DNA of 64,000 bases from Bacteroidia bacterium (GTDB lineage Bacteria; Bacteroidota; Bacteroidia; UBA4408): positions 1-64,000 of the forward strand of contig JADLFI010000012.1 in assembly GCA_020845635.1 (NCBI GenBank), in the 5' to 3' direction. The notes beneath the pieces are model-generated. The model ran no database searches, was not told the origin of the DNA, and saw nothing but the letters and a program-made list of their open reading frames with translations. Both the position numbers and the translations under genes were made by a program. Below are positions 16,045 to 25,269 of this stretch, one piece after another; the first letter of the stretch is position 1, and each line of letters starts with the position of its first letter.

Positions 16045-19033
16045 GATTATCGTTTTGATGGTTTATTAACTCATGGTCGTTGCAGTGCTGTAGCTTTTTA
16101 TTTTTTAATAAAGGCTTTTGTGTATTCTCATTAGCATCTTTTTGGTTCATCATTTTCTGAATTAATCTGTTTCTTTCCTTTTGTATTTCATCCTGCAACC
16201 GTTTATTACGCTCCGAATCGTAGTAGCATATTCCATCAACATAAGTTTGTATTACTTTGGCATATATAGATAAAGGATGGTTATCCCATAAAACAATATC
16301 GGCATCTTTCCCCTCTTTTATACTACCGGTTCTGCTATCAATATGAAGTAACTTGGCAGGGTTTAGGGTAACAAATTTTAACGCCTCCTCCTCGCTAACA
16401 TTCCCATATTTAATGGCTTTGGCAGCTTCCTGATTTAATCTGCGTGCCATTTCCGGATCATCTGAGTTAAAGGCAGTGGTAACATTCATTTTATTTAATA
16501 TTGCACCATTGTAGGGAATAGCCTCAATAACTTCGTACTTATAAGCCCACCAGTCGGCAAAGGTGGAAGCTCCTGAACCATGTTTCTTTAATTTATCTGC
16601 TACTTTATATCCTTCAAGAATATGAGTAAAAGTGTTTACCTTAAAATGGAAGCTATCGGCTACATGCATCAGCATGTTTATTTCTGATTGTTGATAAGAG
16701 TGACAAGTAATAAATCGTTTACCACGAATAATTTCAAGCATTGCATCAAGTTGCAAATCTTTTCTTACCGGATTTTCTTTGGTGTTTTTTAGTTGATTTT
16801 CGTATTCCAGTGCCCTGGTAAATGCATCGGTATATATTTGTTCTACTCCCATGCGGGTTTGCGGATATCGTATGGTGTATTTTTCACCCCAATTGGTTTG
16901 CTTTACATTTTCGCCTAAGGCAAATTTAATGAATGGGTCAGCGCCCTCAAATTTCATTTGCTCAGGGCTTTTTCCCCATCTTAATTTTATTAATTGTGAT
17001 TGTCCACCAATAGCATTAGCTGAACCATGTAGAATATGCGAAGTGGTTACACCACCGGCCAACTGTCGGTAAATATTTATATCATCACAATCAATTACAT
17101 CTGCAATGCGCACTTCCGAACTATTTGAAAGTCCTGACTCATTAACACGGTGTGATACTGCTATATGTGAGTGCTCATCAATAATTCCGGAAGTTATATG
17201 TTTATTTGAAGCATCAATAATTTTTGCCGAAGTGCTTAGCAAATTTTTTCCTACTTTAAATATTTTGCCATTCTTTATCCATACATCTGTTTGCTGTAAA
17301 ATTCCTTCTTTTTCATTAGTCCAAACGCTTGCATTTTTCAAAATAACTTCTTCTTCTATAGGCAAATTCTCTGTACCGTAGGCACAAAAAGGGTATATTA
17401 CTTTGATTTCGTTATTTTCATTTTTTAAATGATTGTTTTTTGAAGCAGTATCTTTATTAGCCTCTAAGTATTTAATATTAATATTTTGCCAATTTCCATC
17501 AGGCATTTGAACCTTGCCGATAAAATCTTTATTGTTATATTCTGCTGAAACACGGTAGAACTCATTTATTGTTTTATTTTTAACTTCAAAACTCAGTGTT
17601 AATCGGTTTCTCTTGAAATTCCCCTTAGCAGTACATTTGGTAGTATCTTTTCTTAATTCAAAAGCCTTATTGTCAAGATTGCCTAATATTGTTAGTTTAA
17701 AGGATTGGTCATTGAGTATAAAGGAATATTTTCCTTGAATGGAAGGTTCATAAATATCATTTATGATGTAACGCTCACCTAATACCCAGTTTTCGTAAAT
17801 AATATTATTTTTCTCAAAAATGTTACCACTGCTAATAATAAAGTTAGCCAAATAATTTTTTCTCAAGCTCCCTATAAGTTGATTTAATGCTAAAAATTCG
17901 GCAGGGGTATAGGTTAAGGCCTTTAAAACTTGTTGCTCTGTAAGTCCGGTTAAAATTGCTTTATTCAACTGTTTGAAAATATCTTTTTTTTCTTTTAGAC
18001 CATCCGTGGTTAAAGCAAAATCAATTCCTGATTTTTCAAAAAAATATGGATTGTAAGGGGCAAGCTCCCAATGCTTTAAGCTTGCCAACGAAACATTAGC
18101 AGCATCATAAGGGTCGCTTAAATCATAAGCCTCAGGAAAGTTGAGCGGAAGAATATATCGGGCTTTAGTTTTCTTTATTTCTTCCATACGTTGATATTCA
18201 TTGCCACTTGTTTTAATAATATAGTTTACGCCAAATTCATCCCCAATACGTCCTATACGTAAAGTATTTAACTTATCATCCGATTCAAAAATTTGTGAAA
18301 GATTCTTTAGTTCATTCCAACTTTCTAGCGTTATATTTTTTTCTTTATTCTTAGCAAGGGCATACCATTGTGCATCATAATATGTTTGCCGGATAAGAGC
18401 TATAGCGCCCATCAAACTTGAAGGATAAACTTGAGTACTGTTTCCCTTATTGAACGAGAAACATGCTGCTGCTTTACTTTTTATTAAGGCTTTATTCGGG
18501 TTTTCATCAATTAAGGCAAGTGCGGTCGATGAGCCTCTGGAAATACCCTCTTTGCGCAAACTTAAAACAACACCAAAACCGGCATTGCGGAATTGTTCTG
18601 CTTCTTTTTGATTTATTGAAAAGTTCTGGTATGCATTATAATCTGTTTTTAGGGCTTCGTTCCAACCTACGGCACCACTTTCAGAGCTTTTGTACTGAGG
18701 CCATTCAGAGGACTTGCTTTTTTCCATAGCTTTTATGCCGTAGCTACTATAAATATCAATGAATGAAGGGTATATGTATTTTCCCTGCATATCATAAACT
18801 ACAGCATTGTTCGGAATTGTAATGCCATTCCCGACATCTAATATTTTGTCTTCGCAAACAATTAAGGTTGCCTCTTTAATTCTAGTTTTATAATCAATAA
18901 ATATGTTGGCATTTGTAAAGGCATAAATAATTTTCTTTTCATTTTTTACGCCATTAACCGGAAAGTTTTGTTGTGCTATAATAGAGCTAATGCCGCAAAA
19001 CAGAAATGCTATAATTATTAGTAGTTTTTTCAT
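16034..19033 (-). CDS. Large exported amidohydrolase with two amidohydrolase-like domains
   Basis: From the ATG at 19033 this is 999 residues with a clear signal peptide (MKKLLIIIAFLFCGISSIIAQ). A longer reading from 19063 places ten residues before it and is less likely. Domain 1 (about 40-440) has the fold but reads FIDIYSSYG where HxH is expected. A beta-rich linker follows (about 440-600). Domain 2 (about 600-960) is intact: IIDEHSHIAVSH supplies HxH, then FITCHSY, FTHILEGY and the Asp in FNSDDPEMARR. The end SIKEGKDADIVLWDNHPL is typical. It is probably a periplasmic metal-dependent hydrolase of imidazolonepropionase/prolidase type. The substrate is unknown. The C-terminus carries a charged Lys/Asn-rich tail. 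Confidence 0.85.
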   Translation of the reverse strand: MKKLLIIIAFLFCGISSIIAQQNFPVNGVKNEKKIIYAFTNANIFIDYKTRIKEATLIVCEDKILDVGNGITIPNNAVVYDMQGKYIYPSFIDIYSSYGIKAMEKSKSSEWPQYKSSESGAVGWNEALKTDYNAYQNFSINQKEAEQFRNAGFGVVLSLRKEGISRGSSTALALIDENPNKALIKSKAAACFSFNKGNSTQVYPSSLMGAIALIRQTYYDAQWYALAKNKEKNITLESWNELKNLSQIFESDDKLNTLRIGRIGDEFGVNYIIKTSGNEYQRMEEIKKTKARYILPLNFPEAYDLSDPYDAANVSLASLKHWELAPYNPYFFEKSGIDFALTTDGLKEKKDIFKQLNKAILTGLTEQQVLKALTYTPAEFLALNQLIGSLRKNYLANFIISSGNIFEKNNIIYENWVLGERYIINDIYEPSIQGKYSFILNDQSFKLTILGNLDNKAFELRKDTTKCTAKGNFKRNRLTLSFEVKNKTINEFYRVSAEYNNKDFIGKVQMPDGNWQNINIKYLEANKDTASKNNHLKNENNEIKVIYPFCAYGTENLPIEEEVILKNASVWTNEKEGILQQTDVWIKNGKIFKVGKNLLSTSAKIIDASNKHITSGIIDEHSHIAVSHRVNESGLSNSSEVRIADVIDCDDINIYRQLAGGVTTSHILHGSANAIGGQSQLIKLRWGKSPEQMKFEGADPFIKFALGENVKQTNWGEKYTIRYPQTRMGVEQIYTDAFTRALEYENQLKNTKENPVRKDLQLDAMLEIIRGKRFITCHSYQQSEINMLMHVADSFHFKVNTFTHILEGYKVADKLKKHGSGASTFADWWAYKYEVIEAIPYNGAILNKMNVTTAFNSDDPEMARRLNQEAAKAIKYGNVSEEEALKFVTLNPAKLLHIDSRTGSIKEGKDADIVLWDNHPLSIYAKVIQTYVDGICYYDSERNKRLQDEIQKERNRLIQKMMNQKDANENTQKPLLKNKKLQHCNDHELINHQNDNHDF

Positions 19034-19099
19034 ATATGAAAATATTGCACTAATGTAAGTCAAATATTAAAATTAGGAAGAAATTAAACGGATTGACCT

Positions 19100-19131
19100 A
19101 AAAAAAGCGTAAATAGGATATATTTACGCTT
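19100..19131 (-). terminator. Intrinsic terminator after the pirin gene
   Basis: On the minus strand an 11-bp perfect stem (AAGCGTAAATA with TATTTACGCTT, loop of five) is followed by a run of seven T. It lies about 33 bases after the stop of the pirin gene. Confidence 0.88.
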
Positions 19132-19163
19132 CTCAAAACTTAGTTTATTTTATTTATCAATTG

Positions 19164-19883
19164 CTAAGCAAGCCTAATCATTGGGACTTCCATAATTAAA
19201 AATTCAGATTTTTCAAGAGCTTCAATATTAAACAATGAAACTTCTTCAATCCCCAATCCATCTCTTCTATTAAGTATTTGATTCCCAATTTTTATGTTTC
19301 CTTCTATGACAAAAACATGCACGCCATTTCCTTCTTTCTTTAATTGATATGTTTTTTGATTACCTTTTTCAAAATCTCCTAATATAAACCAGGCATCTTG
19401 ATTAATCCAGAGTCCTTCATCATTTATATTGGGCGAAACAATTTGTTGAAAATCATTTACTTTAGCGAAGTTGTCAATAGTTAGTTCTCCGTAACGAGGG
19501 GCAACACCAACCTCTCGAGGGATTACCCATATTTGGAGAAATTTTACTAATTCATCATTATTCCCATTCATTTCGCTATGTATTATACCTGTTCCTGCAC
19601 TCATCACTTGTACCTGTCCTTTACTGATAGTGCCTTTGTTTCCCATATTGTCACCATGAGTTAATTTTCCTTCAAGCGGAATACTAATAATCTCCATATC
19701 TCTATGTGGATGTTTGCCAAATCCTGCTCCTGCTTCAACCGTATCATCGTTCAATACTCGCAAGGCGCCAAAATGTACTCTTTCGGGATGATAATAGTTG
19801 GCAAAACTAAAAGTATGGTAGGAGTTTAGCCATCCGTGATTGGCATGCCCCCTTGTATCGGCCTTATGCAATGTAGTTTTCAT
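19164..19883 (-). CDS. Pirin family protein (bicupin, YhhW-like)
   Basis: This 239-residue bicupin belongs to the pirin family. The metal-binding cupin is near the N-terminus: HFGALRVLNDDTVEAGAGFG, then KHPHRDMEIISIPLEG gives two His, LTHGDNMGN the third position and IIHSEMN the Glu/His end of the site. E. coli YhhW and human pirin of this family bind Fe or Ni and can oxidise quercetin, and their natural role is unclear. It is monocistronic, with a T-rich terminator downstream and a CCTTTGC -7-like box about 35 bases upstream. No signal peptide is present, so it is cytoplasmic. Confidence 0.92.
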   Translation of the reverse strand: MKTTLHKADTRGHANHGWLNSYHTFSFANYYHPERVHFGALRVLNDDTVEAGAGFGKHPHRDMEIISIPLEGKLTHGDNMGNKGTISKGQVQVMSAGTGIIHSEMNGNNDELVKFLQIWVIPREVGVAPRYGELTIDNFAKVNDFQQIVSPNINDEGLWINQDAWFILGDFEKGNQKTYQLKKEGNGVHVFVIEGNIKIGNQILNRRDGLGIEEVSLFNIEALEKSEFLIMEVPMIRLA

Positions 19884-20046
19884 GTGTTCTATTTTTTAAT
19901 GTTATTGCAAAGGTTGTACTAATGTTTTACAACTTTATTGATGTACGTCAAGGGATAATTCCCAAAACTCTTCAAACTTGATGGTGATATACCTTTAAAG
20001 CCCTATTAATTGAGCAGTTGAGTAAAATACCATAAACAAGGTATTC

Positions 20047-20063
20047 TTTAGAATAATTCTAAA
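20047..20063 (+). promoter_or_regulatory. Fur/PerR-like operator of the haem-type cluster
   Basis: TTTAGAAT-A-ATTCTAAA is a perfect 8-1-8 inverted repeat. Its inner 7-1-7 core TTAGAATnATTCTAA has the same architecture as Fur and PerR boxes (TGATAATnATTATCA and TTATAATnATTATAA). It occupies the spacer between the -33 and -7 positions of the promoter at 20067-20074, where a bound repressor would block RNA polymerase. The palindrome is seen directly; the identity of the regulator is inferred. Confidence 0.65.
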
Positions 20064-20066
20064 TAA

Positions 20067-20074
20067 TACTTTTG
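20067..20074 (+). promoter_or_regulatory. -7 promoter element of the haem-type cluster
   Basis: TACTTTTG is an exact TAnnTTTG box, four bases downstream of the palindrome. Transcription would start near 20081, giving an AT-rich leader of about 83 bases before the ATG at 20164. The -33 region (about 20044-20047) is a weak match. Confidence 0.6.
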
Positions 20075-20163
20075 CCCCCATTAATTAAGGATGCAAAGTG
20101 TTGCAGGAAATTAGTTAATGAATTGTTTTAAATAAATACTATTAATTATATTATTAAGAAAAA

Positions 20164-21423
20164 ATGAATATGAAAAAGAATTTACTTGCGTTTGCTTTTA
20201 GTTTAAGTGTATTTTCTTTGTCGGCCCAAATGGTTAACGATACAGTTTCATTAAGTCCTACCTACGCCAATCAATCTTGGTATAGTTTAGAGAGTGGAAA
20301 TAAAGGCTCAGCCCCAAAAAACAATTGGGATTTAGCTTTTGAAATTAGTGGTTTTGGCACCTCAGTACATATAAATTCCATAAATGGAACAATGCTATGG
20401 ACTTACCCCAATGGCGCCATTGATGCATTTGCCACAGCCGACACAGCCGGAATAACAGGATGGACACCACAGTACAATAGCGATACATCATGGGTATTAG
20501 GAGCTTTTGACCGCAATATGGTATTAAGTAACGCCAACGATGTGGGTTGGGGAGTTTATAATCCAATAACGCATAATATTATTGGCGATTCGTTATTCAT
20601 TATAAAATTAGCCAATGGCGATTACAAAAAAATAGCTATTGAAAGTGTTATTGGCGGAGGATATAATTTTAAGTATGCCAATATTGATGGTAGCAATGAA
20701 GTAAGTCATTTTATTTCAAAATCAAGTTTCAGCGGAAAGAATTTTGGATATTATTCGCTTCAAAATGACTCAGAGCTTGATCGTGAGCCTGTAGCAAGCG
20801 TTAACTGGGACTTATTGTTTACCCAATATACTGCTTTTATACCTGTACCATATACCGTTGCAGGTGTGTTATTAAATAAAGGAGTAAGGGCTGTAAAGGT
20901 TGCCGGAGTAGGTGATGTAGATAACTATAACGACTGGTTTACGCATAATTTTGAAACCCCTATAAATATTATTGGGAGCGACTGGAAATCATTTACAGGT
21001 GGGGCTTGGGAAATTCAGGATTCTCTTTTATATTTTGTAAAGAGTAAAAATGGAGATATCTGGAAAGTAGTTTTTACCGGATTTGGAGGATCGGCTACTG
21101 GAAATTATATATTTAAGAAAGAAAAATTGAGTACTACCGGAATTAATGATGCTGATATTTCATCATCTGTGTCTATTAGTGTTTATCCTAACCCGGCTAA
21201 TTCCGAAAATGTTTACCTGATTTGTAATTTTGAAAATAATTTTAGTAATGCTTCTTATACAATATATGATTTGTCGGGTAGAGCAATTGAGAACCAAAAA
21301 ATAAGTACCCAAAAAGGGATGAATGTTTATAATATAAATAGCTCTGTGTTAAGTTCAGGAGTGTATTTATTATCAATAAATGTTGATGGCAAAATAATAA
21401 ACCAAAAATTAATTAAAAACTAA
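20164..21423 (+). CDS. HmuY-like secreted protein with T9SS sorting domain
   Basis: This 419-residue protein has a signal peptide ending near SLSAQ. Its HmuY-like region includes WYSLESGNKG followed by NNWDLAFEI (about 38-62), and later WDLLFTQYTAFIP with PYTVAGVLLNKG. The last 80 residues are a type A T9SS C-terminal sorting domain: VYPNPANSENVYL, YTIYDLSGRAIE, SGVYLLSINVDGK and a basic end QKLIKN. It is thus expected to cross the outer membrane by the type IX system and be released or anchored on the surface. HmuY proteins capture haem. It shares motifs with the lipoprotein at the other end of the cluster, so the two are paralogues. His residues in SVHIN and ITHN are candidate ligands. Ligand identity is inferred. 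Confidence 0.8.
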   Translation: MNMKKNLLAFAFSLSVFSLSAQMVNDTVSLSPTYANQSWYSLESGNKGSAPKNNWDLAFEISGFGTSVHINSINGTMLWTYPNGAIDAFATADTAGITGWTPQYNSDTSWVLGAFDRNMVLSNANDVGWGVYNPITHNIIGDSLFIIKLANGDYKKIAIESVIGGGYNFKYANIDGSNEVSHFISKSSFSGKNFGYYSLQNDSELDREPVASVNWDLLFTQYTAFIPVPYTVAGVLLNKGVRAVKVAGVGDVDNYNDWFTHNFETPINIIGSDWKSFTGGAWEIQDSLLYFVKSKNGDIWKVVFTGFGGSATGNYIFKKEKLSTTGINDADISSSVSISVYPNPANSENVYLICNFENNFSNASYTIYDLSGRAIENQKISTQKGMNVYNINSSVLSSGVYLLSINVDGKIINQKLIKN

Positions 21424-21453
21424 GTAAGTAAAATTTAGATAATAGAATTTAGA

Positions 21454-22410
21454 ATGAGCAAGAAAATAATATTCAATTTACAAAAGCTATTTTTGTTATT
21501 TCTTTCGGTAGTGGCTCTACAAGCCTGTAATAGTAATGCCGAGAATAAGAATAATGTGGCAGATGAAAATGTTCCCCAAAAAATTGGCGTGTTATTGGTA
21601 AATCATGGATCACGTTCTGAAACATGGCGCAAAGCATTAACCGATTTTGAGGATAAAGTGAAAGACCGTATTTTGGCAGGTGGCGAAATTAAAGGCACTA
21701 AAACGGCTCACATGGAATATACCGAGCCATCAATAGCTACAAGGCTTAAAGAGTTTGATGCAGAAGGCTATACAGATGTAATTATTGTACCTGTTTTCTT
21801 AACGGTAAGTCCGCATACATTTGACGATATTCCTACCATTATTGGTCAGAAAGAAGATGCCCAATCAAAAGAAGCTTTGAAAATTGAGAAAATTGAACGT
21901 TATACCCCAAAAGCAAAAACCTATATAACTCCAAATCTTGATTTTACAGATATATTAAAAAAGAATGTATTGCGCAGAGTTAATGCTTTATCAAAAGAAC
22001 CATCAAAAGAAGGAATTGTACTTATTGGCTATGGTGATGAAACTTACGATAAAGAATGGGGACAGCTGTTTGATGATGTTGCCGAATATGTAAAAGAAAA
22101 TACCGGCATTAATAAGCATAGCTATGGTTGGTGTGGTCATATAGTTAGATATAACTCTGATAAAACTACCGAAGCTATTAATACCGTATTGAAGGAAAAG
22201 GAAAAAGCAATTGTTATTCCGGTACTTGTAGCTCACGATGAAGAGTTTCAGATAAGAATTATTGGTGGGGGAGTAGATAAAGTTAAAGATTCTAAGCAAA
22301 GAGTAAGCTACAAGCCTGATGCAATATTGCCCGATGAAAATGTAGAACAATGGGTAATTGATATTACTTCTGAATATATTAAAAAAGTAAAAAAACAAAC
22401 AGCATTATAA
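21454..22410 (+). CDS. Lipoprotein with class II chelatase (CbiX/CbiK-like) fold
   Basis: This 318-residue protein starts with a lipoprotein signal (lipobox LQAC, Cys25) and carries two chelatase-like halves. Half 1 has VLLVNHGSRS (His51), MEYTEPSIATRL and VPVFLTVSPHTFDDIP (His121), closely resembling the cobalt/sirohydrochlorin chelatase CbiX. In half 2 the matching HG becomes GYGDE (Tyr193), while VPVLVAHDEE keeps a His (His261). Known enzymes of this class insert Co, Fe or Ni into tetrapyrroles in the cytoplasm. A lipid-anchored form outside the inner membrane, inside a TonB/HmuY cluster, suggests metal removal from or insertion into an imported porphyrin, or pure binding. No cobalamin synthesis gene is near. 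It starts 30 bases after the first HmuY-like gene. Confidence 0.82.
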   Translation: MSKKIIFNLQKLFLLFLSVVALQACNSNAENKNNVADENVPQKIGVLLVNHGSRSETWRKALTDFEDKVKDRILAGGEIKGTKTAHMEYTEPSIATRLKEFDAEGYTDVIIVPVFLTVSPHTFDDIPTIIGQKEDAQSKEALKIEKIERYTPKAKTYITPNLDFTDILKKNVLRRVNALSKEPSKEGIVLIGYGDETYDKEWGQLFDDVAEYVKENTGINKHSYGWCGHIVRYNSDKTTEAINTVLKEKEKAIVIPVLVAHDEEFQIRIIGGGVDKVKDSKQRVSYKPDAILPDENVEQWVIDITSEYIKKVKKQTAL

Positions 22411-22417
22411 CACTGAA

Positions 22418-22993
22418 ATGGCAGGCTGGAATATTAAAAAATTAAGACGGTTAAACATAGCCACTCACCGAGATTTAGGTTATTTTTTTTCATCACTTAT
22501 TTTAGTGTATTGTATTTCCGGAATTGCTTTAAATCATGTTGACGATTGGAATCCCGATTTTATTCTAACCAAAACTACTGTGCAACTTGATAAAGAATAC
22601 CACGCCCAAGATATTAATGATAATGTAATTAATGAATTTGGAAAGTTAGTAGGAGAGGAACATTTTAAGGTATATGATGCTCCAACCAGCGATCAGGTAA
22701 AAATTTATTATAACAATGCCTCTTTGCATATTAATTTAAGCACCGGTGTTGGTATTTATGAACAGGTTTCAAAACGCCCTATTGTATATCAATCAAACGT
22801 GTTGCATAGAAACAGCTTAAAAGGGTGGAAATGGATTTCAGATATATTTGCAGTTTTGCTAATAGTTATTAATATTACAGGTTTATTTATTTTAAAGGGT
22901 AAACACGGAATTACCGGACGTGGTAAATGGCTTATAGCGGCAGGTATTGTTCCTCCGTTGATAGCAGTAATTATTCAGGCTTTTCAACCTTAA
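22418..22993 (+). CDS. PepSY-associated inner-membrane protein
   Basis: This 191-residue protein fits the PepSY-TM type proteins (COG3295). Helix 1 (about 22-40) follows RRLNIATHRDLGYFFSS. A periplasmic PepSY-like domain spans about 45-125, and two helices follow (about 135-160 and 168-188) around the conserved KGKHGITGRGKW loop. Conserved His residues near the membrane (THRD, LNHVDD, VLHRN) could hold haem or assist ferric reduction. Related PepSY-TM proteins (PiuB/FoxB-like) sit beside TonB receptors and help release iron in the periplasm. It begins 8 bases after the chelatase gene and ends 4 bases before the receptor gene, so they form one operon. Confidence 0.8.
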   Translation: MAGWNIKKLRRLNIATHRDLGYFFSSLILVYCISGIALNHVDDWNPDFILTKTTVQLDKEYHAQDINDNVINEFGKLVGEEHFKVYDAPTSDQVKIYYNNASLHINLSTGVGIYEQVSKRPIVYQSNVLHRNSLKGWKWISDIFAVLLIVINITGLFILKGKHGITGRGKWLIAAGIVPPLIAVIIQAFQP

Positions 22994-22996
22994 CGT

Positions 22997-25267
22997 ATGA
23001 GAGTATTTTTATCCATATTGGTTATTTTTGTTCTGGGGCAAGTGCCTTTTGCCAAGGCTCAGGTCATAAAAGTATTTTCATCTGTTGATTCAAAGCCCAT
23101 TCCATTTGCACATATCAAAGTAGTTGATTTAAAACAAAAAAAAGAAACCACGCTTGTTTCTGATGAAAATGGAAAATTAAATTTATCAATAGCAGAGAGC
23201 ACTCCATTTAAGTTTATAATTACTATTTCGTTCTTAGGATTTGAGTCGCTTACCGATACAATCAGTAAAACAGAGGATAAGATTTATTACTTAAACCCAC
23301 AGAGTACAGCTTTAAACGAGTTTGTAATTACCGCACAATATTCACCTAACAGCCCCGAGAAGGCGGTGCATAAAATTAAAATTATTGACAGTAAAAAAAT
23401 TGAAGCAATGGCGGCTGTCAATTTAAAAGATGTATTAACAAACGAACTTAATATTAGATTATCTGAAGACAATATTTTAGGAAGCAGCATGAGTTTACAG
23501 GGTATCTCAGGACAAAATGTAAAGTTGTTAATTGATGGGGTTCCGGTAACCGGTCGACTCAACGGAAATATTGATATTTCACAAATAAATATGAATAATG
23601 TTGATAGAATAGAGATGGTTGAGGGGCCTTTGTCGGTAAGCTATGGTACTGATGCCTTGGGGGGAACTATCAACATCATTACCAAAAAATCTCAAAAAGA
23701 AACTGTTTCGTTTTTGTTGAATAATTATTATGAAAGTTGTGGTCAATACAACAGTACTGCAAAGCTTGGATTTAAAAAAGGAAACAGTACCATATCGGTT
23801 AGCGGGGGGCGTAATTTTTTTGATGGTTGGAATTCTTATGAAGAGCCTTTTAGCGTTGAAAAAGTAAGAATAGCAGATAGTCTTAGATATAAGCAATGGA
23901 AACCCAAAGAGCAATATTTTGGAACGCTTAATTTTAGTCAGTTTATTCATCAATTAAAAATAAATTATACTACTGATTATTTTAATGAAATGATTACCAA
24001 TAGAGGCAAACCCCGTAAACCCTATATGGAAACGGCCTTTGACGAGTACTACCATACACAAAGAATAAACAATGCCATTAATTTAAATTATCAACATAGC
24101 AAGCATTATTTTTTTAACATGCTGGCGGCTTATAATATTTACAATCGCATAAAATCAACCTACTTAAACGATTTAACTTCTTTAGAAAAAGTATTAACCG
24201 AAAGTGCCGAAGATCAAGATACTGTTGGCTTTAATAACCTTTTTCTGAGAGGAGCATTGAGTAAAGCAAAAGACAGTACCAAAGTTAATTATGAAATAGG
24301 ATACGATATAAACCTAGAAACAGCCTCCGGAAGACGTATTGAAAACCGTTCAAAAAATATGTCTGATTATGCTTTGTATAGTAGTGCTGAGCTCAAACTA
24401 ATTGATGGTTTTGTGGTTCGTCCGGGATTTAGATTAATTTATAACAATATATATAAAGCTCCCGTTGTACCTTCCATAAATTTAAAATACACTCTCCCTT
24501 CAAGCAGCAATAATAAGACTTTAACCATGCGGGGGTCTTATGCTCGTGGTTTTCGTTCACCTTCATTAAAGGAATTGTATTTTTACTTTGTTGATATTAA
24601 TCATTATATTGTAGGGAATGAAAATTTAAAGGCCGAAAATTCCGATAATTTTAATTTTGCCATTAGTTATAACAGAAATACTGGTGAACGTGTTTACAAA
24701 ACAGAGCTATCGGCTTTTTATAATAGTATAAGTAACATGATATCATTGGTACAATCTACCGGGGATGTATATAGCTATTTTAACATTGACCACTTTAAAA
24801 CTACGGGTGTTCAGTTGCAGAATGAAGTGTCGGTGAGTCATTTTAAATTGGGGATGGGGGCAGCCTATATTGGACGAAACAATGAAATGAATGGTATTAT
24901 CAATGATAAAGGATATCTATTTTCGCCCGAGGCGCGCTGTAACATAATGTATGAGTGGCATCAGCAAAATACTACCTTCTCTATGTTCTATAAGTACACG
25001 GGTAAGTTTCCATCCTATATTTTAAATGCAGATGGCTCGTATTATAAAAACACCATACAAGATTATCATACGGCAGATTTTACTGCAACTAGGCATTTTT
25101 TTAGAAAAAGAATTGTTTTTGGGCTAGGTATAAAAAATATATTTGATGTTAGAAATATTAGCGGAATAGCAGCAGGAACGGGACATACTTCTTCTTCCAA
25201 CAGTGTGTCAGTGGCTATGGGGCGTACCTACTTTTTAAAATTAGATTTTAATTTAGCAAGCCATTAG
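22997..25267 (+). CDS. TonB-dependent receptor, haem-receptor-like
   Basis: This 756-residue receptor has a signal peptide (cleavage near AKAQ), a CarboxypepD_reg-like domain (about 22-105), a plug (about 125-235, with LKDVLTNELNIRLS and the VEGPLSVSYGTDALGGTINII segment) and a barrel to a terminal His. The barrel contains GFRSPSLKELY (519-528), a His at 536 and GNENLKAE (540-547). This reproduces the order FRAP box, His, NPxL box used by haem receptors such as HemR and HmuR. Similar boxes also occur in other small-ligand receptors, so a corrinoid remains possible. Position between the PepSY protein and an HmuY-like lipoprotein favours haem. No cobalamin riboswitch is present. Confidence 0.85.
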   Translation: MRVFLSILVIFVLGQVPFAKAQVIKVFSSVDSKPIPFAHIKVVDLKQKKETTLVSDENGKLNLSIAESTPFKFIITISFLGFESLTDTISKTEDKIYYLNPQSTALNEFVITAQYSPNSPEKAVHKIKIIDSKKIEAMAAVNLKDVLTNELNIRLSEDNILGSSMSLQGISGQNVKLLIDGVPVTGRLNGNIDISQINMNNVDRIEMVEGPLSVSYGTDALGGTINIITKKSQKETVSFLLNNYYESCGQYNSTAKLGFKKGNSTISVSGGRNFFDGWNSYEEPFSVEKVRIADSLRYKQWKPKEQYFGTLNFSQFIHQLKINYTTDYFNEMITNRGKPRKPYMETAFDEYYHTQRINNAINLNYQHSKHYFFNMLAAYNIYNRIKSTYLNDLTSLEKVLTESAEDQDTVGFNNLFLRGALSKAKDSTKVNYEIGYDINLETASGRRIENRSKNMSDYALYSSAELKLIDGFVVRPGFRLIYNNIYKAPVVPSINLKYTLPSSSNNKTLTMRGSYARGFRSPSLKELYFYFVDINHYIVGNENLKAENSDNFNFAISYNRNTGERVYKTELSAFYNSISNMISLVQSTGDVYSYFNIDHFKTTGVQLQNEVSVSHFKLGMGAAYIGRNNEMNGIINDKGYLFSPEARCNIMYEWHQQNTTFSMFYKYTGKFPSYILNADGSYYKNTIQDYHTADFTATRHFFRKRIVFGLGIKNIFDVRNISGIAAGTGHTSSSNSVSVAMGRTYFLKLDFNLASH

Positions 25268-25269
25268 AA

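Noticed and set aside
21454-22410. Cobalamin or sirohaem biosynthetic chelatase
   Set aside because: The protein is a predicted lipoprotein and is surrounded by TonB, PepSY and HmuY-like genes with no biosynthetic neighbour or cobalamin riboswitch. The fold assignment stays; the biosynthetic role does not.
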